From contig OW028581.1 of assembly GCA_932294295.1 (NCBI GenBank), forward strand, positions 16,885,662 to 16,949,661: 64,000 bases of DNA. Direction: 5' to 3'. Made by a program: the position numbers and the translations under genes. This DNA is from Alitta virens. Lineage: Eukaryota; Annelida; Polychaeta; Phyllodocida; Nereididae. This document shows, piece after piece, positions 12,201-24,029 of the stretch (the stretch's first letter is position 1; every line of letters begins with the position of its first letter). The notes under the pieces were generated by a model. It did no database searches and had not been told where the DNA came from. It saw nothing but the letters and a program-made list of their open reading frames with translations.

Positions 12201-15200
12201 TAATATTAACTGCATTTTTTGTAACATGGTCGCAGTGGAGTTGGTAATATATATATTGTATTGTATGGTATTGTGTATGTATAATTTATTTAAAGTCGTA
12301 TATGGTCAGATTACATGGTAATCAAAGTTACAAACTTCTGCAAAAAATTGTATTGTATTGTAATGTATTTCTGGTTTAAGGGACATTCCATACATGGAAA
12401 GATTGTTTCTCCTAAATTTAAATACACTTGAATGTCGAAGAATCCAGGCTGACCTTATTCTATACCATAAAATGTCTACTCATCTCACTGATCTGATATG
12501 AATATTCAAAACTCTTTTAGATATAAAGTCTGCATATCAGAAAATATTTTCTTTACCAAAAGATGAAATTAATTCTCTTATTTCTGAGCAGCATTTACAA
12601 CCAAGAGTTTCCAAAGATATTTGCCAATCCCATAAAAATAAATGTTTAGTTAAACGGCTATCATTCATTAATACTAATCTATTCCAAAAGCGTAAAATAT
12701 TAATCCTACAAAATAACTGAACACTATTCCAACCCATTTCTCCCTGGAGTGCAGGGCGGGGGCCTAGCTCAGAGGTAGCGCTCTGGGCTTCCAACCGCTG
12801 GGTCCTGGGTTCGATTCCCGGTCGAGCCTAAGTTGGATGGCTGTTTCATCCTTCGTCTCATTGCCATGGTCTCTGCCTGTCCTAATTAGCCCAACTGGTG
12901 CAGAAATACAGGACGTAAAGCCCTAATCACCCACCCACCCAACCTGGAGTGCAGCCTTTGGAGTAAATTTATGGACACCAAGGAAGTATCTTGCTGCCCT
13001 AAGTTGTATATTTTCACAGGGCTCATATCTAGAGTAACCCCAAATTTCACTCCCATAACAAATAACGGGTTAAACACCAGTTGTAAAAAGCTTGTTAAAT
13101 GTATAATACCCGAGATCTTTCAAATGTTTGAATTTTGCTATGATACTTCCAAGTGCTCTATACCGCCAGCATTTAACAAGAATTTTGCAGTTTTGTTATA
13201 ATCCAAATTTTCATAAATTAGTATTTATAAAATTCAACATTTTCCAGCTCGATATTTCCATTCATAAATTTATATTGAGTTCTGCATTGTCTTTTAGGTC
13301 TAAAATGCATAGTTTTTGTTTTCTCAACATTTTCTTTTATAACCCATGTCTGACACCACTGATTCAAGTAATTTATCATGTATTGCTGATCAGTTTCATT
13401 TTCAGCTATGTCATCTGCATACATTAGTATTGAAATGGTACCCTATGTAGGCCATTTACATTTGTAGCTAAATCATTAATGTACACGTTGAAGAGGTAAC
13501 ACATCTCCTTGGCGCACCCAAGAAGAAAAATCAAACCAATCTGTCAATAAGTTGTTAATTCTCACACATGATATTGTACCAGTGTAAAACTTTTTATAGC
13601 TTGATAAATCCTGCTATCTATGTTATTTGAAAATATTTCACAAAGTATAAGTTCTCTATTAGCTGAATCAAATGCTTTAAAGAAATCAATAAACCCAACA
13701 AAAGTTGGTTGCTTATTCATTTGTCTATTTCGTATTACAGAAGTTAAGGTAAAAAAATATGACTTTGGCAAGATCTATCATGTCTAAATCCATTTTGTTC
13801 TTCATTTATATACATGTCAAAGTATTTAACAAGTCGATAAACACAAGACAGTGGGCTAATACCACGATAGTTTAAAGGAGTGTATTGATCTTTGTTTCCA
13901 CTTTTAGGAATAGGGACTATCACTGCTTTAAGCCATACACTAGGTATAATATTTGCTACAAAACACAATTTTATCAATCTTAACAATATAGGTTGAATAC
14001 ATTCTTGTTTGAGGACTTCATTAGGTAGCCCATCAAAGCCAACAGCTTTCTTAAGTTTCAACTTTTGTACAACCTTTTTCAGTTCATTGATAGTAAATTC
14101 ATCATTGTATTGTATTGTATGGCATTGAATTATATTGAAGTTTAGTCAGCTTACATGACCATCAGTCAGGCAGACGTAAAGATAAAGTGCTAAGGTGTGG
14201 AGTCTACAAAACAAATTTTAATATGCTGGTAGACAGACCCAGCGCATTGGATAAATTAAAATTCAATGGGTTGGGTCTGTTACTTGCCTCAGCATAGACA
14301 CCAAGTACAAGGCACCTCCAATTTAACATCTCATGTGATTGACACCCAGCTGCGATGTACCTCACGAAGAGTGCCTGGGCTGGGGATCGAATCCGGGAAC
14401 TTTGGCAGAGTTAGCCAATGTGATTAGTACTGATCACTGACCAATGCCTCCACCCCCTTGATTGTAATGAACGATCACTATTAGTATGGATTTCATTACA
14501 TTTTTGGCTATTGATGTGCTACTATAATCATAGTGATGCAGGGGCGGATCGAACATTTTTCACGGGGGGGGGGGGGGGTTGACAAATTGAAATGTATATT
14601 TTTTAAATGTACTAGGCCAAGGTGGGGAGGGGGGGGGGTTAAAACCCCCTAAATCCGCAACTGTGATGGGATATGACCAGCTGTCAGAGGTGTTATGATG
14701 GATGATAGTATTTGACTCTCTATTTTTAAAACCGCTTGTTTTTAAGCTAAGGTTTATAATGAATGATTCTGAAGGTATGATTGGTAACAAATTATTATTT
14801 AAAAACACAAACGATGACGGCTTGACTCTGGGGAGATTATAAAAGATAGCTGTTTTTGTGTATAAATGTTACAATGACTTATCTCCTGATTATCTAAATT
14901 AATTGGCTATGCTAAAATGTATGACTTATAATTTATGTGACAAACGTATAGTTACTTTAAAAAGATTTAACACTATGCAATATGGTTATCGCTCATTGTC
15001 TTATGAAGGTTGCAAGTTATGGAATTCTATTCCTTGCTTATGGAAAATTCATGTAAAGTTAGGGAATTTATGGAATATCTTCAAGCAATGGACCATAAGA
15101 AAATTGCTATCAATGTAGTACCTACATGTACCATTTATGAGCATTATCTCAGTCATTGTTCATGCTTAGTCATTTAGACAACAGGTGTTATCCATTTTAG

Positions 15201-16805
15201 TTGTTTTTGCTTGTTTTTAAATTTTGTTTTATCTGTGTACTCGGGGACCAGTCTCAGTGCTGATGTTTTTATTATTATACTTTCTCTGAGGGATAATTAA
15301 AATGTAGGACCTATTATTATTCTTAAGTTGAGCCTTTTGGGTGGAAGATTTTATGAAATTTGGTTGGATGCCCTCGTGAGTCATTATCCAAATATCTAGG
15401 ACTGATCAAGGACATTGATTGTCAATTGTGTTTGACTAATTAATCAAAGTGTTTTGAACTATCTGTTTAGTTATGAGGAAGCTTGAAATTATACATAATT
15501 TTGCAAAAGACTCAAGCTTGAACTGGACATATAAAATACCCCACAAATTCAAGAGATTGTAAATTTCCTGTAGAATGATATGGAAACATGCGAAAGTATA
15601 CTTTTGTGTTATTTAATAAATATTGAATTTGTGGTGCAGTGTGATTATGGGGAATATTAGGACTCCTTTGAATTTACTTAAAAAAAGAAAAAAATTCAGC
15701 TCTCAAAATTGATGATATCAAATCGAATCGATTCAAATGCCTCTGCAACAGCTGCCGTATTCGTTCCTTCAAGATTCTTGACAGTTCTTAATAATGTCAT
15801 CACCTTTATTTCAACATTTAGCGCTATTTAGTAAAGAGCTTGTCAATACCTGATAATCTTTATCTTTATCATTATTGTAGGTTGTCCAATCATCCACTTC
15901 AAAAAACCCAAAAAGCTAATTCTCTACACAAAGTGATAACAATGCTCACCTTTGTCAAATTCCTCACATGTCAAGCCACGACATCTTTATTGCATGTCTT
16001 TAAAAAAAAATACATAGATGTCTCTGTCTTCACACTTTATATGGTATTTTGAACACTCTTGCACTGGGCGTCACCACTTGAAGTTTTATGAGCATGTCCT
16101 TCTCAAGAATTTTTTTTTCTTTCTGCAATTTATCACTGATATTGGTGTGAATAAAGTTAGGTAAGCAGAGTGATGTGAACAGTGTCTTCAGAAGACAGAT
16201 GATTAGTGATACATTTTAATTATTAAAAAAAAAATAATAATAAGTTAATAAAAAGATCAACAGTTGGAATTAACGAACTTCGAAACCCCTTAGCATCATT
16301 ACATTTACTGATGGTAACATATGAATGTCTTTTTTGCTTTAGATGCCAACATTATTTGGAGGGGGGGGGGGGGGAGGGAGATGAAATATGTCAATGACTC
16401 CTTAAAAAAATCATTACTCTACCTTAATTTAGATGAATGCCAGGTCAGAATAAAGGTGACTCACAACTAAATCAGAATTGGCTTACCTGTTGCCATGGAA
16501 ACAGATTTTTCAAAGTGTTCCTCATGCCTAACTTTTTGGAGCTTAGGATTTTTTCAAAGCTTATCTCCAGAGGTTCAATCTGGGGAAATTTTCCTCCTTT
16601 GTCCAGCGCGTAACAATATTGCCATTTTTTTTACCTTAAGAGCCTCCGCTAATTAGATTATTTACAATTCTACAATTGTCTGTACTGTAGCTGGAAAAAA
16701 TGCATCTTAAAAATTAGTCACAATTTGTCTTATACTTACAACAAACACAATATTGAGGATAACGAGGTAGACTTGGACCATTTTTGCTGAGATGCCCTCC
16801 GCCAT
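4657..16805 (-). CDS. Tetraspanin (seven coding exons found, C-terminal exon missing)
   Basis: Membrane scaffold protein of the tetraspanin family. Exons, all GT-AG and all joining in phase 0: 16805-16740, 6901-6692, 6570-6496, 6379-6281, 5468-5385, 4999-4850 and 4740-4657, giving 256 residues so far. Exon 1 starts with an ATG in good context (ACAAAATGG) and carries the first half of TM1; exon 2 completes TM1 and holds the small loop and TM2, followed by 'SGCCGALRES'; exon 3 is TM3. The large extracellular loop has the CCG signature (Cys153-Cys154-Gly155), 'PLSCC' (Cys188-189), Cys211 and Gly229-Cys230, a six-cysteine pattern. N-glycosylation sequons lie at Asn137 and Asn199. Exon 7 ends inside TM4, so a short terminal exon with the cytoplasmic tail is missing. 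Intron 1 is about 9.8 kb and full of repeats. The family is certain; the subfamily is not assigned. Confidence 0.93.
5043..5197. repeat. Short MITE-like element with CAGnnGCGGAT ends
   Basis: Left end CAGTAGCGGATTAAGG and right end GGATCCGCCCCTG are imperfect inverted repeats. The interior has G- and C-rich tracts and the phrase CTTGGCCTAGTACATTTTA. The same phrase occurs inverted in the related copy at 14538-14662, so this is a dispersed family. No clear target-site duplication was found. It lies in intron 5 of the tetraspanin gene, between exons 5 and 6. Confidence 0.6.
5597..6171. mobile_element. Non-autonomous CACTG-ended element with sub-terminal TACGGTAAA repeats
   Basis: The left end reads CACTGTAAAAAAATTCC, and the right end, read inward on the minus strand, is CACTGTAATGAGTTTCC. 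Between them, more than ten degenerate copies of a CCGTAAAAT / TACGGTA motif occur in both orientations. CACTG ends with many sub-terminal repeats are typical of EnSpm/CACTA non-autonomous elements, so I suggest that class from memory. No matching 2-3-bp target duplication is visible. It lies in an intron of the tetraspanin gene. Confidence 0.6.
6223..6262. repeat. (CAGA)n microsatellite
   Basis: Uninterrupted CAGA repeats ending in two CAAA variants, directly upstream in + coordinates of tetraspanin exon 4. Confidence 0.9.
8231..8393. repeat. Hairpin MITE with about 60-nt arms
   Basis: The left arm (8231-8290, ending TTTTTATGGCACTGAGA) matches the reverse complement of the right arm (8334-8393, starting TCTCAGTGCCATAAAAA) with several mismatches and small indels. 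Both arms end in AT-rich sequence containing ATAATAT. It lies in intron 1 of the tetraspanin gene. No protein is encoded. Confidence 0.65.
10443..11731. mobile_element. Inverted-repeat element enclosing a minisatellite
   Basis: Both ends carry the same inverted sequence ATGGTGGCCGAGGAGTTCAC, followed by TTCGTGG on the left and TTCTTGG on the right. Next to each end are related runs of CTTTCG/TTCGCC-type motifs (10490-10620 on the left, 11630-11700 on the right, inverted). The centre is AT-rich and the right third is the GGTGCGAA minisatellite. The flanks are AT-rich, so the exact target duplication cannot be fixed. No transposase is present. It lies in intron 1 of the tetraspanin gene. Confidence 0.7.
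11337..11612. repeat. GGTGTCGTGGTGCGAA minisatellite
   Basis: Alternating 11-bp (GGTGGTGCGAA) and 16-bp (GGTGTCGTGGTGCGAA) units form a 27-bp higher-order repeat. Because 27 is a multiple of three, several frames on both strands stay open across it; these are repeat artefacts and not genes. Confidence 0.9.
12360..14103 (-). mobile_element. Degenerate non-LTR (LINE) retrotransposon with reverse transcriptase
   Basis: On the minus strand from 14061, the pieces follow LINE RT order: 'KAVGFDGLPNEVLK' and 'PLNYRGISPLSC' with 'EEQNGFRHDRSC' (14061-13744), 'FIDFFKAFDSANREL' (13771-13562), then 'MYADDIAENE' with the YADD catalytic box (13424-13218), and C-terminal parts down to about 12540 including 'RINILRFWNRLV'. 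Frameshifts separate the pieces, and a SINE interrupts the C-terminal part. The low-coordinate end is a TATTG/CAATA microsatellite, consistent with the 3' tails of several LINE clades. The 5' part, including any endonuclease domain, is missing. Confidence 0.85.
12755..12942 (+). mobile_element. tRNA-derived SINE with intact A and B boxes
   Basis: The head is tRNA-like, with A box TAGCTCAGAGGTAG and B box GGGTTCGATTCC, followed by a unique body (from TTGGATGGCTGTTTCATCC to GGACGTAAAGCCCTAATC) and a short ACCC-type tail. A perfect 12-bp target duplication CCTGGAGTGCAG flanks it (12743-12754 and 12943-12954). It inserted into the older LINE relic. Two more copies of the family are at 56769 and 60656. 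Confidence 0.92.
14104..14460. repeat. Dispersed repeat starting with (TATTG)n
   Basis: Begins ATTGTATTGTATTGTATGGC and resembles the sequence at 12255-12325 (TATTGTATTGTATGGTATTG followed by a GTCAG...TTACATG motif), so both belong to one family, possibly a LINE 3' end or SINE tail. It contains a B-box-like GGGGATCGAATCC at about 14378, and ACTTGCCTCAGCATAGACACC near 14283, which resembles a motif at 21500. Confidence 0.5.
14538..14662. repeat. G-rich MITE-like copy related to 5043-5197
   Basis: Starts CAGGGGCGGATCG and ends AATCCGCAACTG; the interior has TGTACTAGGCCAAGG, which matches the other copy in inverted orientation. Long G tracts make exact length uncertain. Confidence 0.55.
14848..15118 (+). 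pseudogene. C-terminal end of a LINE ORF2
   Basis: One frame reads 'VYKCYNDLSPDYLN', an in-frame TAA, then continues to 'YGYRSLSYEGCKLWNSIP' and ends near 'IFKQWTIRKLLSM'. This is the usual C-terminal pattern of CR1/Jockey-like LINE proteins (YG.R.FSY.G.KLWN.LP). Only the tail is present. Orientation is opposite to the LINE at 12360-14103. Confidence 0.7.
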
Positions 16806-17824
16806 TTTGTGCTTAATCCTCACCATATATATGAATATATATCTATGTCTTTGTAATCTTGTTAATCCATGCAATGTTGCCACCAGGATAATTCTATGAT
16901 TTTGGTTGCATAGGCCTATAATTCATGCAGTGAATTTGTTATTTGATGTAAAATTCCATTGGTATTAAGACAGCATTCAGAGTAACAGTTAAATAATCTA
17001 ATTATCTGCAAGAATGGTATCCCAAACATTTGGTAAAATCATGATGTCTGATGACAATAACCGTTGCCAAGCAGCGGCAGATACCTTTGGTGTCATCAGC
17101 TTACCTGTACAAGGATTTGTTGCCATGGTAACCGTCTCCTGTAGCAACGGGTTCAGACATGTGCAGCGCTGCATAGGTGCTACTACATGGCATTGTAATT
17201 AATACGAATTTTTGCTCCAAGAATGTGATCAGACACAAACAGTGGCTAATCACAATACAATAATATTATCGATATTTTGTTGGCATTGTTTGGCGATAGG
17301 CCTAAGCAACACAACGCATAAAGAATAACAAGACAGCTTATAATTATATAATTTATTTATAATTTTTTTAGGGAAAAGGTTAAAGGTGAGAGAATGAAAA
17401 TACATAAATAATTTTCACATAATTTACTCAGTTGTAGATGTGACATATTTGAGTGTGTTGAAAACAATAACGTTCTGAAGCACAAACGTATTAGAATTTA
17501 TTATAAATTAATATTTGTTTCCTTTCATTTCTACAATATAATTCCATTAATTATCTAAAGTTAAATTTAATTGTCACCATTTTCAAATTAATTAATAGCA
17601 CTTGAAATATTACTAATTGTCCAATTTAATGCTTGATTAATATGTCACAAACATGCAGAAGTGTGCTGAAAACAATTCAGAAAGAATGCACAGATGCTTT
17701 TAAAATGTACAGCACTTCGTGAAATTGATCCTATGTCTGGTGTTGTCTGAAAATTCATTGAGAAATAAAATGCGTTTGACTTCTGAGTTCAAGCAGCATG
17801 ACGCCATCACAAGACTTATAGGGT
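16806..17824. other. Upstream flank of the tetraspanin gene
   Basis: No coding region I can support. Two donor-like sites on the minus strand (CAG|GTAAGC near 16489 and ACAG|GTAAGC near 17105) could mark alternative or untranslated 5' exons of the tetraspanin gene. The second follows a short start context ATGGCAACAAATCC. There is no independent support. Confidence 0.3.
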
Positions 17825-18699
17825 AAAGTAGAGTAATATGGGCAGCAGTATTATATGGGCACCTCCAGTAACTGAAAGCCATCAGTGGTACATGTTCACA
17901 CCTGGTGGAATTTTCAAGCATATTCAAGGTCCTCATCTGTAGAACAGACCACGCATTTGAGGCTGCAATTATTTTCATGCTATGTTGACTTAAATATATA
18001 CATGTCATTTCTTTCGTTGTTTTTGTTAAGGGTTAAAGCCTGTAGAATACGCTAATTTTCTGAAGATATAATAACCTCCTGTTATTTTCATTGCAATGGC
18101 CATGTGATGTCGACAATTCTCAGAGCAGCCTAAAATGCAGGGCGCACGTTGTTGGGTAATATGGGCATAGGTGATTTATGCACTTGTTAGTATGACCTAT
18201 TTTCATGCAAAAATATCATGTAAGGAGTGAAACATTTAAAAAACTATCAAATATGGATAACATCAGATAAGTGCATTGTTCAGATTCCTACCACAGTGAC
18301 ATGACCTTTTTGTAGGTTTGTAGGATTATAAGTGTAAAAAATAAATATGGGCCCATAGATTTTTTGACAGGAGCACTGCCCATATTAAACATTTATCTTG
18401 CAATATTAAACTTTGGCATTTATATTTGTAATAAGTATAGTTTAATATGGGCATTTTAGTGCTCATAATTTCGGAATGAGGTGCCAATAAAATCCTACTG
18501 TGTGTGTGTGTGTGTTTAATATGGGCATTTAAGAAAAAAAATTCAGTCATGCTTTTACAAAAGTATTATGGATATTCATATCATATGCACTGGATTTATA
18601 ACTCATTGCCTATAGAAAGGCAAACAAAATGAATGGTGCATTTTTTTAAATAACTTTCATCACAGCACTAGCGAGACAATGCCCATATTACCCAACTTT
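17825..18699. mobile_element. Inverted-repeat element studded with AATATGGGC motifs
   Basis: The left end AAAGTAGAGTAATATGGGC and the right end, read inward on the minus strand, AAAGTTGGGTAATATGGGC form imperfect terminal inverted repeats. At least eight copies of ATATGGGC or its complement lie inside (for example near 17836, 17854, 18160, 18346, 18381, 18447, 18517 and 18681), one with the longer form TTGGGTAATATGGGC. No transposase is visible, so this is a non-autonomous element. Confidence 0.65.
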
Positions 18700-19320
18700 G
18701 TCTTCTCGATTTGGCAGGAAACAATCACTGAAGTTCACTCAAGCTGTGCGTCATATTTTTTAACCTTAAGTATGATTTACTGGTGGGTCCATGGATTTTT
18801 ATTAGTGCTATACGATGCTGTCATAAACTAAGGCTTGGGAACATCAAGTAGCACATCAGAATCACGTTGTCCTATGATGACAGATAGTTCTCTAGCAGTT
18901 CTATGGTACTACCTTTTTTGGAACATATGTTAGCTTTTTTTAAATTTTTATCACACGACATTTTTATAACCAGCTTTCCACTCCTACTTGAATTTAGTCA
19001 GACAGTGTATAAAAAATGGGAGCTGGTGGAAGTAGTTTCTGTGCATAAATTATGCCATTTGGAACGTGACGTCATATATTTACCATACTATATTTGGTGA
19101 ATGTGTTTTTTAAAAAAGAAAAAAAGTGATGCAATTAGCATATGACAATTGTTGCTGTGTGTTTTTGTCCATAGAACCTAAGTGACACAGATCAATTAAT
19201 TGTAACATATTCCAAAATGGCCGCGTTGAAACGCATTTGTTTTTATATAAATATTGTGTGTTGAATAATACAAGAAAATTATGGAATAAAACAAAAGTTT
19301 TCATAATGCACCATGCCATG

Positions 19321-19488
19321 TATAATGAGACCCAATGGTTATGTGGTATATTTTTATATTCCCCATGAGTGGACAGATTGGCCAGGATTCACGAATGGCG
19401 TTAGCCACAAGTGAATTCTGAAGCCAATCTGTCCACGAGTGAGGGAATATAAAAATATACCACATATCCACTTGGGGTCTCATTTATA
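19321..19488. repeat. Near-perfect 168-bp hairpin element
   Basis: Left arm 19321-19392 (TATAATGAGACCCAATGG...) and right arm 19411-19488 (...CCACTTGGGGTCTCATTTATA) are inverted copies with few differences, separated by about 18 nt. Each arm contains GGTATATTTTTATATTCCC and GTGGACAGATTGGC. The TATA ends suggest a TA-targeting MITE. Confidence 0.8.
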
Positions 19489-20362
19489 TCCAACAATTTT
19501 CACTTTTAGTTGAGCTGCCTGGCTATGCATTCATATAGTAAAAAAAAGTTGTAAATATTAGTTTTTGCCATTAACCAATCAGAACATTGCATAACTGTCA
19601 ACAACGTCATCACCTCAAAACTTTCTGGAACATTTTCAGATTTATAAAGGAATTTACGAAAGATATTTACAAACCAGATGTTAAATATTTCTTGTCAGAA
19701 TTGGTTTTTATAGTAGATTTGGATAGGAAAGGATTTATTATTTGGTTTTGATCGATTGTTTTACCAAATTATAAAAAATTTATAAAAATGAAGCGCACAG
19801 AACTTCTACTCAAACTGTTTTTAAAATTTCACCATTACCCGCAAAGGATTGACTAACCAGTTTTGACATGCCATATACTTTTTTCTTTTTTCTTCATTCA
19901 GCGATTTGTGTATAGCGAAAAGAAGATAAGTTTTGATTGCATAGAAATTGTGAAATTATTGATGTCTTTCCATGTTATTACATGATTTTGGGATAAATTT
20001 CACAGTTCATTACATTTTGAATTTTGTGAAAACACCGGAATGTAACGTCGACATTGAATAATGTTCGATTCAGAAATAGACTACATATCATAGGTGACGA
20101 CACATTAAGAAAAAAATGCTGCTAAAGTTCATTTAACCAAGCCCTGATAAAGTGGTCAAGTTCAACCGTTCAACGGACCGCCCAAGACAACAAAGTAGGG
20201 GAAGGTGGGGAGGAGGGACACTGTGGCAGCATGATAAATATAACTCTTCACCGAGAGGCAGTAAAATAAAATTGGCAAGGTAGAGTGTCAAAGTAAATCC
20301 AGATGTGTCAGATTATGGTAGACTTTCAATTATTTTTTATAATTATAAAAATATTTAGGAAT

Positions 20363-20485
20363 AATACATGGCCAAATGTGCCACGCGCATTTTCCATGAG
20401 AAGGATAAATGCATGGAAAACGCATGGCTATTTATAATAAGGCAAAAACCATGGAAAATGCACGTGGCACAATTGGCCATGTATT
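20363..20485. repeat. Short hairpin element with 36-nt arms
   Basis: Arms 20363-20398 and 20450-20485 are inverted repeats matching at 34 of 36 positions (AATACATGGCCAA[A/T]TGTG...). The loop contains another partial copy of CATGGAAAACGCATGG. Confidence 0.75.
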
Positions 20486-21959
20486 GGTCACTTTGAATCA
20501 CCCCATAACTTGGAGAAAAATTACTTAAGAGAAAATAAACCTTACAAATATAACAAGTTGGTTTACTGCATCTTTTTATATCATCATTACTGTTCTGTCT
20601 TGTCCTGACTTTTAAAAGTCACAATTACCCTGTACTATTATTATAGATATTCTGTCATAAATATCTCAAAATAATTTCAAAAGAAAAACTTTCAGAACAT
20701 AGGCATTTTTAATTTAATATCATCCTGTGCATATTGTTACCATACGCTGTGCCAGCTTGCCCCGCTGGAGCCACTGAGCTGAACTGACGACTGATTATCG
20801 CCAAAAATAGCCTGGTATATCAATGGAGAAGAAAACGAGAAATCATTCAATCTTTCACAGTGGAGGAGCAATTACCATCAGCTTAACTTAGGCATGTAAA
20901 GGTTGGTGAATTTGTGATATTTTTCTTATTTATAAAATGGTAAATAAACAAGAAATGTCGTAAGATTATTTTGATGTATAATTTATTAATATAAAATTTA
21001 ATTTTCTTGTATATTTACATAAAAAAAAGAGGTTTGGAATCTTATTGAAATGTTGTTATTGTGTACAACCATATAAAATAAATTTTTATTTTGTATGTCA
21101 TCTCTCTTTGTGAAATACTGTTATTACATTAAATTCATCTGCTAAGGAAGGGAAGAAATATTTTACCTTAGAGTTTCAAATTCAGAACCCTTGGGAAACA
21201 CTCCTTACTTCAAATCTTCATAATTGCATAAATGTATGTTATGTTAAACCTTTTTTCCTGTCTATATATTGGGGTTTTACTTTTTCTATATTTTTTCTAT
21301 ATCCAATGTTATAATCAATGTTACGTGTTAGTTTGGTTCCCAAATTTTAAAACTATAATAGACTGTTTGCCTAAAAAAGATGAGCCATGATTTTAGCTAC
21401 CTTTTATCACCACCGTGTGAGGCAGACGCAATGATGAGATGGTGCGGACGGCGTCTACACCGTGTTACATTTTTGCCTCATCCGTGGGTGGTGTCTTGTG
21501 CTTGCCTAAGCAGAGACACCAACCAATGAAACAAGTATAAAGAATATAAACTGTTCACTAGATTACTTAGAAATTTCTTCATTGAATTAAGTATAATTAA
21601 AGTAAGACACACTGTGGCCCTCATATAAAAGAGCTTAAATGTTTATTTATTTGAGCAGCATCCCTATAAACATGACAAACTACTTCATCATTGCCCATCA
21701 GTATGAGGAAATGTGCTTTGGAGAGCGGACATAAATCCAGCATTGCCCAATAAATCACTGATAAACACAAAGTGTTTGACTTGGAGTCAAATTTAGAGTC
21801 ATTTCAGCCAAGTTTAGTGCAATTTATTTAGTTTATAATGCAACATCTAAGAGATCCGGCAAGGCAACAGACAGTGTGAGAAGACATAGACTCTTGTTGT
21901 TTGAAGTTGTTAACAATTTTTTAATCGGTGTGATTTCCATCTGTATCATGGTGGGCGAG

Positions 21960-22236
21960 AGTTTACGAGCAGGCAGAGTGGAATAAATTACCAGAAAAAG
22001 TGGTTATGGTACAGAGTCTAAATGCCTTTAAGAATGCACTAGACAAGTTCCGGGGTCCAGGAATGTGTAAATCCGAAGGAATATGGAACCAGGGCAGCAT
22101 TAGCGGCCTAAATTTAGAAATATTAACAGTAATACAAGCAGGGCAGCATAGAGGCTCAGCTAGGGATATAGTAAAATATTTTGAGAAACTAAATGTATAT
22201 ATTGCACAAAACTATATATACTCAATTCAGTCGTGA
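21960..22236 (+). pseudogene. LINE ORF2 C-terminal fragment
   Basis: The frame reads 'WNKLPEKVVMVQSLNAFKN' from 21979, followed by 'ALDKF'. This is the standard last segment of CR1/RTE-type LINE proteins (W N x L P x x V V ... S x N x F K N x L D). The downstream text to 22236 is open but unrecognised. Only the tail of an element remains. Confidence 0.6.
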
Positions 22237-23384
22237 ACTATAAAAAAAAAGGATCTGGAACAGAGGAAAACCACCTACTTCCAGAACAACTAAAGCTTGC
22301 GCGGAGGCCTGTGTTGGCCACTGGACTTCGAGGTCTTCACCCACAGTTTTACCATCCTTGCCATGAGGAGGCCCGGGACTTTCCATATAAACTCAAAGGC
22401 AGCAAATCTAAATGCGCTATAACACTTTTTTTTAAACTGAAGTCACTTTCCATGCCATGCTTGAATTAAGAACTCTCATTGAACTCCCATTGGTTAAGGT
22501 AAAAGTGAGGGTTAGTGCCTCAGCCAATTGGAATCTCGGATTCACCTAATGTCATTTGGTATTTCCAAGTCTATGATATTGGCTGCATATATAGTGTGAG
22601 ATTGTAAACATTAAAATCAGGCATTCAATCAAACTTTCTATGGTTTATCGGCTGGAGCTGGGTCTTCAATGACTTTGTTGCCACTTTGTTTTAACCGGGA
22701 AACCCATTTTCCGGAGTAGAACTAGAGAACTGGACATGACTTTTCTTTAGATTTTACTCAAAATATCACATGTCACTAATATCACTATTAAGTGATTGAT
22801 TGATCATAAGGCACAATTCTCTAATATCTTTGGCTTATAAATATTCCTTGGTCGCAAACTCCGACTCAGATTTCTTTAGGAAAATAATAACAATAAGTTA
22901 AAAAAAAAAAATCATTTCATATTAGTCAGGCTAGCACTTACTCCTAAAATTCTAAATGCTGTAATTTGGCACTGGTAATATCTAGGCATAATTACTGAAT
23001 TTGAGTTCCTTCTCTTTCAGCCATCAAGATCGAGGAAGGATATTATTATACATGAACACACCATTTACTGAAAACGGTAAAGTAAATTTCGTATTAAAAA
23101 AATTATAATAATAATGTTGCTGACAGTTATAACTTTAATAATTTCCTACTGGGACTCTTTTCAACAATTCACCAGGCAAAATGTTACAAATTATGCTAAC
23201 TGAATAAGAAGCCACATGTAATCAATACTAATCGCTAAGAATACTGTCAATAACCCTCACAAGTGCAAGCAAATAAAACACTGATAGATTGTATTGTGTG
23301 TTTATTCAGATTAAGTTTCAGAGTGACGGTGACCATCCTCCAAAAATATATGATTATTCCTTAACAATTGTGGTCCACGTTCCA

Positions 23385-23796
23385 GGAGCGTAGCCAAGAT
23401 ATGTGCAAGGGGGGGGGGGAGATATATGTAAGGGTGGGGGGGGGGGGTACGACTTGGCAAAATTTTAAGGAGCAAAAATAGACAAAAGAAACAAAAATCA
23501 TTACATTCTAACCACATTCAATATAGCTATTCCTGAGAGCTAGCAGTCAGTTCCATATAGTAACCAATCATTTATTAATAATTTTATTTAAAAAATTTTA
23601 ACACTTTCATTTTTGAAAATCTCAGAAAATAAAATGTACTACAATCCGAATCAAATAAAAAATTTCCCAGACAATTTTTAGGGGTTACAAATAATAATGA
23701 GAATCAAAATTACCATCTGATTAATGAATATTTTGGGGAGGGGGGGGGGGGGGGGTTGTGCCTGACCTATCATCCCCTCCTTGGCTACGCCCCTAT
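23385..23796. mobile_element. MITE with AGGGGCGTAGCCAAGGA ends
   Basis: Left end AGGAGCGTAGCCAAGATA and right end TCCTTGGCTACGCCCCT are inverted copies of one another. Both flank long G tracts, with an AT-rich centre of about 300 bp. No coding capacity. Confidence 0.7.
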
Positions 23797-24029
23797 AATT
23801 AGTTTATGAAGAATTATGATATTATTTTAATGCATTGATGTGGGTTTGACAGAACAATTATGACAATGCTTTGTCACAAATGATGAAATGCAACCTGGTT
23901 TATCACAAGATAATACAAGTAGGGTGTGGTATGAAAATCTATATTGATTAAATTGGCCTAATATTGATTTGTTAAACAAAGGTAGTGTTGCTTTATTTTA
24001 TGAACATTATTTTCATTTCCAGCCTACAG

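Noticed and set aside
12765..12829. A functional tRNA gene (A and B boxes present)
   Set aside because: The arms do not pair as a full cloverleaf, the body continues into a shared SINE tail, and target duplications flank the whole unit.
16489..16620. Possible extra minus-strand exon ending CAACAG|GTAAGC upstream of tetraspanin exon 2
   Set aside because: The splice from 16740 to 6901 already joins TM1 perfectly, and this segment has no acceptor I trust and no tetraspanin-like sequence.
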